Below, in pieces: positions 54,076 to 63,326 of a stretch of DNA of 64,000 nt. The stretch spans positions 248,001-312,000 of the forward strand of contig NZ_CP083950.1 in NCBI RefSeq assembly GCF_006439395.2, read 5' to 3'. The position numbers and the translations under genes are program-made. Within the stretch, counting starts at the first letter, position 1, and each line of letters begins with the position of its first letter. The notes under the pieces were generated by a model. That model was not told the DNA's origin, searched no databases, and was given only the letters and a program-made list of their open reading frames with translations. This DNA comes from Mesorhizobium sp. B4-1-4. Lineage in GTDB: Bacteria > Pseudomonadota > Alphaproteobacteria > Rhizobiales > Rhizobiaceae.

Positions 54076-55398
54076 ATGAACGACCTCGGGGTAATCGATC
54101 GCTTCATGGAGACTTTTACCCGCTACATCGACAGCGGGTTCGGTCTGCTTTCGGGCGACGTCGCCTTCCTTACCACCACGCTGATTGGCATCGACATCAC
54201 GCTTGCCGGTCTGGCCTGGGCGCTCGGAGGCGAGCCCAATATTTTCGGCCGGCTCATTCGCAAGGTGCTCTATGTCGGCGTCTTCGCCTTCATCCTGAAC
54301 AATTTCAAGAACCTGGCCGACATCATCTATCGATCCTTTGCCGGGCTTGGGATCAACGCGTCTTCTGGCAATCTCTCCGCAGACAATCTCCTGCATCCAG
54401 GCCGGATTGCCGCGACCGGTTTCGAGGCCGCTTGGCCACTGCTCGATCAAGCAAGCCAGCTTCTCGGCTTCCCGGAAATCTTCGGCAATGCGCTCACCAT
54501 CTTCGTGCTGCTTCTGGCCTGGTTCCTGGTCATCATCGCCTTCTTCATTCTTTCGATCCAGCTCTTCATAACCATCCTGGAGTTCAAGCTCACCACGTTG
54601 GCCGGCTTCGTTCTAGTTCCGTTTGCACTCTGGAACCGGTCGGCGTTTCTGGCCGAGCGCGTGCTCGGCAATGTCATCTCGTCGGGCATCAAGGTGATGG
54701 TGCTTGCCGTAATTGTTGGCATCGGCTCCACGCTCTTCGGTGAGTTCGCTGCCGCGCTGCAAGGCAAGGAGCCGGACCTGGCCGCGGCCATGTCGCAGGT
54801 CCTTGGAGCGCTGTCTCTGCTTGGCCTCGGCATTTTTGGGCCTGGGATCGCTTCGGGTCTTGTATCCGGTGCGCCGCAGCTTGGTGCGGGCGCCGCACTT
54901 GGTACCACGGCGGCCGCGGCCGGTGCATCGCTCGTTGCCGGAGGTGCGGCATTTGCCGGCGCCCGCATCGCAGCAGGCGGCAATCTCGCCGCAGTCCGTG
55001 CCGGCACAACCATGGGATCGGCCGCTTCCTCGGCTTGGCAGCTGGGACGCGCAACCTCACCTGACTCCGGCCTGTCCGGTGTGACTGCTGGAATGCAGGG
55101 CGTGGCGGGTGCCGCCGGCGGCGTGGCTATGCGCGCGGCTCGGTCTGCTACAGGAGGGTTCGGACGCGGTGCGGATGCTGGTCGCGAAGCCGCATGGACC
55201 GCAACTGGCGGTACACCAACCGCGTCAATGACCGGAAGCCTTGCCAGTGCAGGCCCGGATGCCGCACCCGCCTGGGCCAAGCGCCTGCGTTCCGAACAGA
55301 CCGCCCGCGCCCATCGACATGCCGCCACGCAGGCCGTCCGTGACGGCGACAGGCCGGGCGGCAGCGCCAATCCCTCTCTCAACGACAAGGATGACTAG
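54076..55398 (+). CDS. trbL: TrbL (VirB6 type)
   Basis: A 440-residue polytopic membrane protein of the TrbL/VirB6 family with about five to six hydrophobic helices in residues 20-250, then a long Ala/Gly-rich tail. TrbK, the entry-exclusion lipoprotein that usually precedes it, is absent: only 32 bases separate trbJ and trbL. Its stop abuts the trbF start. Confidence 0.9.
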   Translation: MNDLGVIDRFMETFTRYIDSGFGLLSGDVAFLTTTLIGIDITLAGLAWALGGEPNIFGRLIRKVLYVGVFAFILNNFKNLADIIYRSFAGLGINASSGNLSADNLLHPGRIAATGFEAAWPLLDQASQLLGFPEIFGNALTIFVLLLAWFLVIIAFFILSIQLFITILEFKLTTLAGFVLVPFALWNRSAFLAERVLGNVISSGIKVMVLAVIVGIGSTLFGEFAAALQGKEPDLAAAMSQVLGALSLLGLGIFGPGIASGLVSGAPQLGAGAALGTTAAAAGASLVAGGAAFAGARIAAGGNLAAVRAGTTMGSAASSAWQLGRATSPDSGLSGVTAGMQGVAGAAGGVAMRAARSATGGFGRGADAGREAAWTATGGTPTASMTGSLASAGPDAAPAWAKRLRSEQTARAHRHAATQAVRDGDRPGGSANPSLNDKDD

Positions 55399-56130
55399 AT
55401 GCTCTTCAAGCGACCCGTTCAACGCTACGGCAGGACGCCCGAGCCGGTCACGCCGTATCAGAAGGCCGGCCAGCTCTGGGACGAGCGCATCGGCTCATCT
55501 CGAGTGCAGGCGAGGAACTGGCGGCTGATAGCCCTCGGCTGCCTGGCCTTGGCGACAGGACTTTCCGGCGGACTTGTGTGGCAGTCGATGCAAAGCCGGG
55601 TCGCACCTTATGTCGTCGAGGTCGACCGGTTCGGCGAGGCACGCGCCGTTGCGCCGGCAATCCGCGACTACGAACCCACCGATGCCCAGATCGCCTGGCA
55701 TCTCGGCCACTTCATTCAGAGCGTCCGCTCGATCTCCACCGATCCGGTGCTGGTGCGGCAAAACTGGCTGGCAGCCTACGACTTTGCCACCGATCGCGCG
55801 GCGCTCTTCCTCAACGAATACGCCAAGGCGAACGACCCTTTCGGTCAGATCGGCACGCGCAGCGTCTCGGTCCAGGTGACCAGCGTCGTCAGGGCTTCCG
55901 ATAGCTCGTTCCAGGTCAAATGGACTGAGCAGGTCTTTGAGCGCGGCAGCCTGGCCAGCACGACGCGCTGGACCGCGATCCTCACCATCGTGATCCGCCC
56001 ACCGAGCAATACGGACCAACTGCGCAACAATCCGCTCGGCGTCTTCATCAACGCCATCGACTGGTCGCGTGAGCTCGACAGCGCCGCGCCGACATCCGTT
56101 TCCCCGAAGGAGCCAGCCAATGACAAATAG
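55399..56130 (+). CDS. trbF: TrbF (VirB8 type)
   Basis: A 243-residue bitopic protein of the VirB8 family: one helix near residues 38-58 (LIALGCLALATGLSGGLVWQ), then a periplasmic NTF2-like domain. It nucleates the inner-membrane platform. ATG immediately follows the trbL stop. Confidence 0.92.
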   Translation: MLFKRPVQRYGRTPEPVTPYQKAGQLWDERIGSSRVQARNWRLIALGCLALATGLSGGLVWQSMQSRVAPYVVEVDRFGEARAVAPAIRDYEPTDAQIAWHLGHFIQSVRSISTDPVLVRQNWLAAYDFATDRAALFLNEYAKANDPFGQIGTRSVSVQVTSVVRASDSSFQVKWTEQVFERGSLASTTRWTAILTIVIRPPSNTDQLRNNPLGVFINAIDWSRELDSAAPTSVSPKEPANDK

Positions 56131-57148
56131 AGCCCAAGCATTCCGCGCCACGCTGATCCTGTCGGTCTCGGCAGCAGTCCTATCAGCCTGTGCGTCGAAG
56201 CCGGTGCCACCGCCTGCGATTTCCTATGATGCTGCCGACTTCAAACCGGCGGCAATCGAGAAGGCGCCGGAGAGGCCGGTGAAGATCGTTGAGATCCCAA
56301 AGCCATTGGCGCTGCCCGGTCAGTTGCAGCCCGAACCGGGCAAGGCCGTCAACGACCAGCGTTCCCCTGAAGAACGCGTCACTGATGCCAACAAGGCGGC
56401 GACGCAGCAACCCACCAGGTACGGCTATGTCAATGCGGTTCAGGTCTATCCCTTCACGGATGGCGCACTCTATCAGCTTTATGCCGCGCCCGAACGCGTC
56501 AGCGATATCGCTCTGCAACCTGGCGAGAAACTAACGGCCGTGTCGGCCGGCGATACGGTGCGCTGGGTCATTGGCGACACCGTCAGCGGGAACGGCGACA
56601 ACCAGCGCACCCATGTGCTGGTAAAACCCTTCGCGCCGGGGCTTAGCACCAATCTGGTGATCACCACGGAACGGCGGACGTACCACCTACAACTTCAAAG
56701 CACCGAGAAGACCGCGATGGCAGCAATCTCCTGGACGTACAGCGAGGACCAGATCATTGCGCTACGCCAGCGTAACGCTCAGGCCGAGGCTGTCCTGCCG
56801 GTAGCGTCGAATGTGGCACTCGAGGACATTCGCTTCCGCTACTCGATTAGCGGCGACACACCGCCCTGGAGACCGACGCGCGCTTTCGACGATGGCAGCA
56901 AAGTCTATATCGAATTCCCGGGTCGCATCGATCAGGGTGAGGCACCGCCGCTCTTCATCGTCGGTGCTGACGGGAACAACCAGCTCGTCAACTATCGGAT
57001 GCGCGGCAACTACTACATCGTCGATCGCCTATTTGCGGCGGCTGAACTGCGGCTCGGCAGCAAGCAGCAGCAAGTGGTGCGCATCACGAGAACCGACGGA
57101 CGACAGCCGCCCCGGCGTATCCCGCTATTTTCGCGTTCCAGTCGCTGA
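56120..57148 (+). CDS. trbG: TrbG (VirB9 type)
   Basis: A 342-residue outer-complex protein. A lipoprotein-like signal with SVSAAVLSACAS suggests a lipidated Cys, unlike many TrbG. The C-terminal half has the VirB9 beta domain (FVDDGSK-type segment FDDGSKVYIEFP and YRMRGNYYIVDRLF). The ATG at 56120 overlaps the end of trbF. Confidence 0.92.
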   Translation: MTNRAQAFRATLILSVSAAVLSACASKPVPPPAISYDAADFKPAAIEKAPERPVKIVEIPKPLALPGQLQPEPGKAVNDQRSPEERVTDANKAATQQPTRYGYVNAVQVYPFTDGALYQLYAAPERVSDIALQPGEKLTAVSAGDTVRWVIGDTVSGNGDNQRTHVLVKPFAPGLSTNLVITTERRTYHLQLQSTEKTAMAAISWTYSEDQIIALRQRNAQAEAVLPVASNVALEDIRFRYSISGDTPPWRPTRAFDDGSKVYIEFPGRIDQGEAPPLFIVGADGNNQLVNYRMRGNYYIVDRLFAAAELRLGSKQQQVVRITRTDGRQPPRRIPLFSRSSR

Positions 57149-57160
57149 GGGGAGGGGTTC

Positions 57161-58375
57161 ATGACCGATACTTCCCAACCCGCTGCGCCGCCGAAACTCG
57201 ACCCCGAGCAGCTACAGTTGCGGGCCTCACCCCGCCGCGCGGTGCGGTTCAGGCGCGGTGTGATCGTCGCCATCGCCGCAGTCGGATCCGGTGCCATCCT
57301 GGGCGTCACGATGATAGCGCTTCAGGGACCTGCCTTGCGCATGAGAGAGCAGGCGGAAGACCTCTACAACACCGACCACAAGCCAACCGCGGAGGGACTC
57401 GACACGCTTCCCAAGGACTATTCCGGAATGAACCCGAAGCCTCCCATGCTAGGACCGCCGTTGCCCGGTGACCTCGGCCGTCCGATCCTGGAACGGCAGC
57501 GGCAACTCGGCATCGCGCCGGGGCAGGAGGCATCCGCCGAAGAGCAGCGGCTGGCCCAGCAGGCGATTTCGGCGCGTGAATCGCAAGTCCTCTTCCGCAT
57601 CGTCAATCGAGCCACCCAGACAGATCTCGCCGGTAATGGGCGAGGTGCGCAGCAGCCGTTTGAGGCGCTTCCGCAGTTCGATGTGAGAAGCGGGTTGCCC
57701 TCGGTTGCACCAGCCGAGGGCGACCAGAACAACCAACAGCGCAAGCTTGATTTCATCAGTCAGCAGGACTCGCGTGGGATCTATAATCCGCATGCGCTAC
57801 AGACGCCTGCTTCGCGATATCAGCTCATGGCTGGGAGCGTGATCGCCGCTAGCCTCATCACCGGCATCAATTCCGACTTGCCAGGTTTGGTCGTCGCGCA
57901 GGTCACCGAGAATGTGCACGACACGGTCACGGGCAACACCTTGCTCATCCCGCAGGGCTCACGGCTGATTGGCACCTATGACAGCGTCGTCGCGTTTGGC
58001 CAAAAACGCGCACTGCTGGTCTGGCAACGCATTGTGATGCCTGACGGCTCGTCGATCGAAATCGACAATCTGCCCGCGGCAGACACCGCCGGTTATGCGG
58101 GGCTGGAAGACAAGGTGGATTTCCACACCTGGCAGTTGATCAAAGGCGTTGCGCTGGCCACCTTGCTGGGCGTTGGCACTGAATTGAGCTTTGGAGAAAA
58201 CGAAAGCGATCTCGTCAAGGCAATCCGGGAATCCGCCCAACAGAACGTCAGCCAAGCCGGCCAACGCATCACGGGGAAGAACCTCAATATTCAGCCCACC
58301 ATCACCGTCCGCCCTGGTTGGCCACTGCGAGTCATCGTGCACAAGGATCTTGTGCTCCGGCCATACCAAAGTTGA
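57161..58375 (+). CDS. trbI: TrbI (VirB10 type)
   Basis: A 404-residue bridge protein of the VirB10 family: one inner-membrane helix (IVAIAAVGSGAILGVTMIAL, residues ~31-50), a proline-rich linker, and the C-terminal barrel domain with GSVIAASLITGINSDLPG, LLIPQGSRLIGTYDS and the antenna region. It ends the secretion-channel genes, with the DUF2274 gene 13 bases downstream. Confidence 0.93.
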   Translation: MTDTSQPAAPPKLDPEQLQLRASPRRAVRFRRGVIVAIAAVGSGAILGVTMIALQGPALRMREQAEDLYNTDHKPTAEGLDTLPKDYSGMNPKPPMLGPPLPGDLGRPILERQRQLGIAPGQEASAEEQRLAQQAISARESQVLFRIVNRATQTDLAGNGRGAQQPFEALPQFDVRSGLPSVAPAEGDQNNQQRKLDFISQQDSRGIYNPHALQTPASRYQLMAGSVIAASLITGINSDLPGLVVAQVTENVHDTVTGNTLLIPQGSRLIGTYDSVVAFGQKRALLVWQRIVMPDGSSIEIDNLPAADTAGYAGLEDKVDFHTWQLIKGVALATLLGVGTELSFGENESDLVKAIRESAQQNVSQAGQRITGKNLNIQPTITVRPGWPLRVIVHKDLVLRPYQS

Positions 58376-58388
58376 ACAGGAGTAGCTC

Positions 58389-58667
58389 ATGGCCGATCTG
58401 AAACTGAGAAAGCTTCCAGACCGGACGCCTTCCAAGATCACCATCACTGTTAGCGCGGATCTTAGCCGAGCGCTCCACGACTATGCGGCGCTTTACCGTC
58501 AGACCTACGGCGAGTCGGAAACGGTGGCTGAACTCATTCCATTCATGCTGTCGGAGTTCCTGGAAAGCGACCGAGCCTTTGCCAAGGCAAGAAAGGAAGG
58601 CCTGCCCGGAGTTGGGATATCGGAGAAACCGCGACGGCAATCTGCTTCAACAGCAGACAATGTGTAG
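58389..58667 (+). CDS. DUF2274 protein
   Basis: A 92-residue protein of the DUF2274 family, which regularly ends trb operons in Proteobacteria. The start MADLKLRKLPDRTPSKITI and the HDYAALYRQTYGE block are typical. The function is unknown; a DNA-binding role is sometimes suggested by its ribbon-like N-terminus. AGGAG lies before the ATG. Confidence 0.9.
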   Translation: MADLKLRKLPDRTPSKITITVSADLSRALHDYAALYRQTYGESETVAELIPFMLSEFLESDRAFAKARKEGLPGVGISEKPRRQSASTADNV

Positions 58668-58888
58668 CGCAGGCTATGGTTTCGCGCACACAGGCTGGCG
58701 GCAACGTAGAGCCATCCTTCGGCGGTCCAGCAACAGTTAGCTGTGAATTACTTTGGCTTCACAGCCCTCGACTCCGTAACGAACTTCGTATTTACTCAAG
58801 TGGCCGATACCGCATTCCGCGCGAGCCTTGGTTAGGCTCCCGCGCTGAGACGCAATTCTCTTACGAAGGCCGGTACTAGGAGCCTCCA

Positions 58889-60556
58889 ATGACTGACAAA
58901 CCTGAGATACCCGAAGCTCTTGGGCAAGGAATTAATAGCATCGGACTCCTTGAGCGCGGTGACGCAATTATTCGAGACAATTATCTCCCTTCAGAGTTTG
59001 CCGAAGAGACAATGGAATTGCTCTACGTTGATTCCTATTCTTCGCTATACTCATTTCTAAGTGTTAGTGCCCAGGCATCATTTTCTGGCTTTGAAGGAAA
59101 AGTCTCCGGTTCGATGGACTTTGTTCGAACTATCACCATGCGCAGCCAGAACATCTATTTTTTGCTAAGGAAGAGGTTTTTTAGCAAGCGTTACAGGTTG
59201 GTGAATGCCTCATTAACCGAGACGGCATTGACCCTACTTAAAACCTCCCGAGAGGACTTCCTTCGTACCTACGGCGACGAATTTGTGAATTCCGTTGAAT
59301 ATGGCGGTATATTGTTTGTGTTAATCGAAATCCAGATCGAATCCAGGTCTGAAACGGAACGTTTGCGAGCCGCGGTTTCGGGGAGCAGTGGTCCAGTGTC
59401 CGGGTCTGCAGACGTCAATAGTATATTGGCAAAAGCAAGTGGGGAGAATAGCATCAATCTGCAGGTCTCTTCCGTCGGGTTGAACGAGTCGCTACCTGCA
59501 CATCGACCCGAGAAGGAAACAGTAACTAAGTACATCGATGGTGTTTTTGACTTTTGTAACAACTTCCGAGCAAAACTGGTAAACAGCGGTCTCGGCTCGG
59601 AATTGGCGTACAGCACGGTTAGTTATGATGTTGTCGATAACAGGGCAGGAATTCTGCCGCTTAGTTTTGACCTTCAAAAATCGATTTTACAGGACTGCGT
59701 CTACATTCGCGACGAGATTAATGCAAGGATCGATGTTTTTCGGTATGCGGCCATCAATCCCGATCAATTTGAAAACGGTGATAGAACCCTTTTTAATGGA
59801 TCGCTTCAGCGGCTGGAGATGGCGCTGCGACAGGTCAACGACTTTGCGGCACGGTTGCTTGAGCGCCCAGCGGAAGTCACGGAAACGGTGGCGCTGAAGG
59901 AGGCCGATCTTCCGTCGTTGCCGGTTCCGATCCCGATAGTAGACATTCCTGTTCAAGTGACTCTAAGGAGCACCATTGACCCATTGCTCGGTGGTGGAAC
60001 CTGTGAAGCATCGGGAGGCGCAGGCCAATTGGTACAGTTGCCCTTCCGTAGCTGGCGCGGGGTCGGTTTCTATCCTCCAGTGATGGTAGTTGACTTTGGC
60101 ATCGCTCGTGGTGCTCGAGATGTGCGCATAGCATGCAGCGGAAGGTCACTGTCGTGTACGTCGCCATACATCGGGAAGTGCGAACCGGTTTATGTAGAAG
60201 GACTGGACGGTATAACCTGTGGTGATTTTGGGTTTTTTGGATTGAGGTTTCGTCTTTCTGGCAAGGACAGCTCAGACTACATGCTCAGGTACAGAGCCGC
60301 TTTAGATGATAGAACGGGTACCCCGAAGTACACTGCTTTTGGCCAAGGTGGAGACGTGATAGGGAGCATGGACTTTCCTACCCCAAGCGGCTTCAGTGAT
60401 TTCGCTAAGCTTCCACCTCCGATTATAGGCTTGGAATTGCAACTGTTGCCCAAAAACATAAGCTTTGCACAAAGGATACTGGTGGTCGGCGGGGCCAGCC
60501 TAATAGCGTTGCGACATCCAATGGACCTACCGGCCCCGGCTTCTCTGTCCTCATAG
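58889..60556 (+). CDS. MACPF-like pore-forming domain protein
   Basis: A 555-residue protein with the MACPF signature Y-G-x-x-F-x6-G-G at residues 128-140 (YGDEFVNSVEYGG), followed by the amphipathic strand pattern ILFVLIEIQIES. This fits a membrane-attack-complex/perforin fold in residues ~40-260. The C-terminal part (about 330-555) is beta-rich with several Cys (TCEASGG, IACSGRSLSCTS, ITCGDFG) and may bind a target surface. No signal peptide is seen, so release or cytosolic action is unclear. TAGGAG precedes the ATG. It is AT-richer than the trb genes, suggesting separate acquisition, perhaps as a defence effector or toxin. Confidence 0.68.
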   Translation: MTDKPEIPEALGQGINSIGLLERGDAIIRDNYLPSEFAEETMELLYVDSYSSLYSFLSVSAQASFSGFEGKVSGSMDFVRTITMRSQNIYFLLRKRFFSKRYRLVNASLTETALTLLKTSREDFLRTYGDEFVNSVEYGGILFVLIEIQIESRSETERLRAAVSGSSGPVSGSADVNSILAKASGENSINLQVSSVGLNESLPAHRPEKETVTKYIDGVFDFCNNFRAKLVNSGLGSELAYSTVSYDVVDNRAGILPLSFDLQKSILQDCVYIRDEINARIDVFRYAAINPDQFENGDRTLFNGSLQRLEMALRQVNDFAARLLERPAEVTETVALKEADLPSLPVPIPIVDIPVQVTLRSTIDPLLGGGTCEASGGAGQLVQLPFRSWRGVGFYPPVMVVDFGIARGARDVRIACSGRSLSCTSPYIGKCEPVYVEGLDGITCGDFGFFGLRFRLSGKDSSDYMLRYRAALDDRTGTPKYTAFGQGGDVIGSMDFPTPSGFSDFAKLPPPIIGLELQLLPKNISFAQRILVVGGASLIALRHPMDLPAPASLSS

Positions 60557-61244
60557 TCCACGCCATCTGGAGCGACGGCACCTTCGACGTCGGCGATGCG
60601 GCAGCAAGCCATGCCGACGCCGCGCGGCGTTCGCACGGCAAGGCCCGCGGATGAGAACCGATGCAGACCAGGAACGACGGAACGCACGTTATCCTGCCTG
60701 CAGCCGCGCCGATCGCGAGATCGCCGGACCGCGCTCGATTGCCTGTGACGATGCTCCGTCAGTCAGATGGAAGAGTGCGCCACGACGGTTCCCGTGCTGC
60801 AAATAAGCAGCGCTGCTAGCCGTCGCAGAGCGCGGAAGACTGCACGGCGCATCGGAACTCGATGCCAGAATGCGGAATCGTGGCATGGAGTGTAGAATAG
60901 TGTATTATCGTAGTTTTTGAGAGTAACTACGATGGCAAACAGAGTTTTGAAGAATACGCCGATTAAGACGGCAAGATAAAAGAGCACGCATTGTGCGGCG
61001 GTTGATTCGTTGCTTTTGTTGTGTTTTTAATCATGCTTCGCAAATTGCCATTGCTGCGCACAATGTTTCACGAACAACTAAGTCGCCGTAGTTTCGAGAG
61101 TTTTCCCACATTGTTGCGTGCGGCAGCCAAGCCGCCGGCTGCGTTGGGATCGCTGTCACTGGCCAGGGGCGGGTAGAACCGAAGAGGGAAGAACTGGCGA
61201 ACGATAACCGGCTCGGCGAGGCAAGCCTCGTTGGTCGTCCCCAC
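60557..61244. other. Gap between the MACPF-like and HEPN-like genes
   Basis: 688 bases without a supported gene. Composition turns GC-rich from about 60490, within the 3' end of the preceding frame, which suggests a recombination junction there; the stretch 60880-61080 is AT-rich and could hold a promoter. Open frames here have no homology. Confidence 0.45.
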
Positions 61245-62078
61245 TCAGGTGGAAGGCGCCAGGCTCGTCAGTTCTTGCCTCAGCAGCATCATCTGCCGCG
61301 CCATGTCCACGAACAATTGCAAGTACACATAGACCTGTTGGCGGGTTACGGTCGTCGCGACGGGATGACCGGCGTCATTGCGCGCGGTTCGGATCACTGT
61401 CTGAATCGTCCACACGACCTCTAGATTCTCAACTACGGACTTGGGCAGATCGCTTTTGATCGTGTCGATGGCCCTTCGGAATTTTTCGACTTTGGACCCG
61501 ATGAACTCTGCCTTCTGAGCGCTGTTGAAGCGACTGCCGTGGTCCGGGTGAGTCGCAGCGACTTCGACCAAACGAGTGAACTCTGCTTCGGCCGCAACGC
61601 CGACCATCACGCACGCCGATAGCAGAAGACTTGCGTAGAAGGCGCCAGCTGCCTCGCGCAGATAGATTAGAGCCTCGTCACTTATGTCAGGCACCTGCTT
61701 TTTCACGAGCGCTATGAACGTCCCGGAATCATAGAAGCGCAACGGGCTCTGTGCAGCGAGTTCCTGACGGCCAAGGTGTGACACCCGAAACCAAGGCCAA
61801 GCCGGGTTATAGTCGTTTAGACCGAGCGTAATCATACCTTGACGAAACAAGTCCCAGAAGGCGTCGCGGGCCAACTCGGTATCGAAGGGATGGAGCGAAT
61901 TGGCGCCATGGCTGACCCGGGCGCCCGCCGGCGCTCCTCCTTCTCGTCGCGCGAACTCGTCGGCGAGTTCCGAAATTAGAGATGCCCACTGTCGAGGAGG
62001 ATCGTTGGGCCGCACTACGATATCGACGATGGCCTCTCGAATCTCTTCGTAGCTATGCTGTTTGGCGTTGTAGCTCAT
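61245..62078 (-). CDS. Hypothetical protein, possible HEPN-type C-terminal domain
   Basis: A 277-residue soluble protein I do not recognise as a known family. The C-terminal part has VIRTARNDAGHPVATTV, close to the RNxxxH pattern of HEPN/DUF4145-type domains, set among helices (FYASLLLSACVMVGVAAEAEF). HEPN domains are frequent RNases or sensors in defence loci. The N-terminus resembles a winged helix. The start is put at the ATG at 62078; a TTG further upstream is less likely. Confidence 0.6.
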   Translation of the reverse strand: MSYNAKQHSYEEIREAIVDIVVRPNDPPRQWASLISELADEFARREGGAPAGARVSHGANSLHPFDTELARDAFWDLFRQGMITLGLNDYNPAWPWFRVSHLGRQELAAQSPLRFYDSGTFIALVKKQVPDISDEALIYLREAAGAFYASLLLSACVMVGVAAEAEFTRLVEVAATHPDHGSRFNSAQKAEFIGSKVEKFRRAIDTIKSDLPKSVVENLEVVWTIQTVIRTARNDAGHPVATTVTRQQVYVYLQLFVDMARQMMLLRQELTSLAPST

Positions 62079-62123
62079 TCCCGTCCGGTTCCCAGTTCGG
62101 CGCGCCAATCGTAGGCCGGTGGT

Positions 62124-62681
62124 CTAGATAGGGGCCCACCCAAGATCCTGTTGCAATCGCTTTCGATAACCCGTTTTGATTTGCAAAGGGGCCTTGCGGA
62201 CATACTCTTCGGCTTCAGCCTGTTCACCTTGGTTGATGAGCATCTTGAAGTGCTGCAGCACAACATCGTAGTCCGGCACGACGTTTGGGCTTCCCTTCAG
62301 TCCGGGTCTCAGATTTGTCCATACTACGGCATCAAGATTGTGAGCGGGAGCCCACCCGGAAATAGCTTGTGCACCGCGTCCGTGTGACGTCCCATCGACT
62401 TTGCGCTACCAGCCAATCGAATGCTGGATGTGCGCTTCGTTGATGCGCTCCCGTGACGCCAAGGCTTCCTTGGCGGCTTGTAGATTTGCGACTTTCATCA
62501 GCGTCCACAGAGTCGTAACCGGCTCAACGCCATCCGCGATTACAAGAGTTATGCGCTTTCGGCCCGATTCACGCGCAAACTCTATCGGCAATACCGGGCC
62601 GTCGTTTTTCCACCCACCCGTCACGGGGAAATCTTCTGGGTTCCAAATCAAGGATCCCCAACCCAAGCATGCGATCCTCAT
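62124..62681 (-). pseudogene. Frameshifted gene of a GGCT-like/hypothetical family
   Basis: The first part (62681 to 62406, MRIACLGWGSLIW...) ends at a TAG after HIQHSIGW. One base further the sequence continues in another frame as AKVDGTSHGRGAQAISGW and proceeds to AVVWTNLRPGLKG and APLQIKTGYRKRL, stopping at 62124. Both parts read like one ~185-residue protein whose LGWGSLIW start recalls gamma-glutamylcyclotransferase-like folds. A single-base deletion or a sequencing error around 62406-62412 is the simplest explanation. Confidence 0.7.
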
Positions 62682-62846
62682 CTGCTCTCCTGGCCCCGTA
62701 TAAGGTTCAGCTAAAACGACCCGGTCTTCGGTAGTAGATTCCGATCCGTGCGACTTACGCGCACTTTAATTTCGGCCCGTTCGCCCACTCGTACTTCAGA
62801 GTTCTTTCCACATTTGCAGGCGCGTTAGGTCCAACAATATCGCCGG

Positions 62847-63326
62847 TTAGGTAGTCGGCCTAGTGGTTCCCATACCCCAGCTGCGCACAGGCCATCTGCC
62901 CTCTGCGTCCTTTTCCTCTACTGTGAAATGAAAATCCTTGAATCGATGCGCTTCGAAGCGAGGCAGCATGTCCGAAAATTGCTCTCTGGTGACGTAGAGG
63001 GAGAGGCTCAGCGACGGCAGCTGATCGGCCTCAAAAAGAACGCCCGCGGGTGGTCTGCCTTCATTGGCGTTGGGGGCCATGGCCATTACGATTCCAGGCC
63101 ATCTGAATACGGCATTCGGCATGATGAGCGAGGTAGCCAGTATGACGTAGGTGAACTCAAATGATTGTCTCGGCGGGCCTTGCTGCACGACCTGGCCAAA
63201 ATTGACGTTGGCCGAGCCGACGATTTCGCCGCGCCATTCGCCAGCGACCATTTGCTTGCCCTGGCTGCGTCGGGCGAGCCTGCTTTGATCTCGCCGAATG
63301 GCTGCTATAGGAAATGATGTAGTCAA
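62847..63326 (-). CDS. Hypothetical protein
   Basis: A 159-residue protein without recognised domain. The region SFEFTYVILATSLIMPNAV and following strands look like a small beta-sandwich; no signal or membrane anchor. An internal ATG at 63251 (MVAGEWRGE) is an alternative start. Support is the open frame, codon pattern and lack of overlap with another gene. Confidence 0.45.
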   Translation of the reverse strand: MTTSFPIAAIRRDQSRLARRSQGKQMVAGEWRGEIVGSANVNFGQVVQQGPPRQSFEFTYVILATSLIMPNAVFRWPGIVMAMAPNANEGRPPAGVLFEADQLPSLSLSLYVTREQFSDMLPRFEAHRFKDFHFTVEEKDAEGRWPVRSWGMGTTRPTT

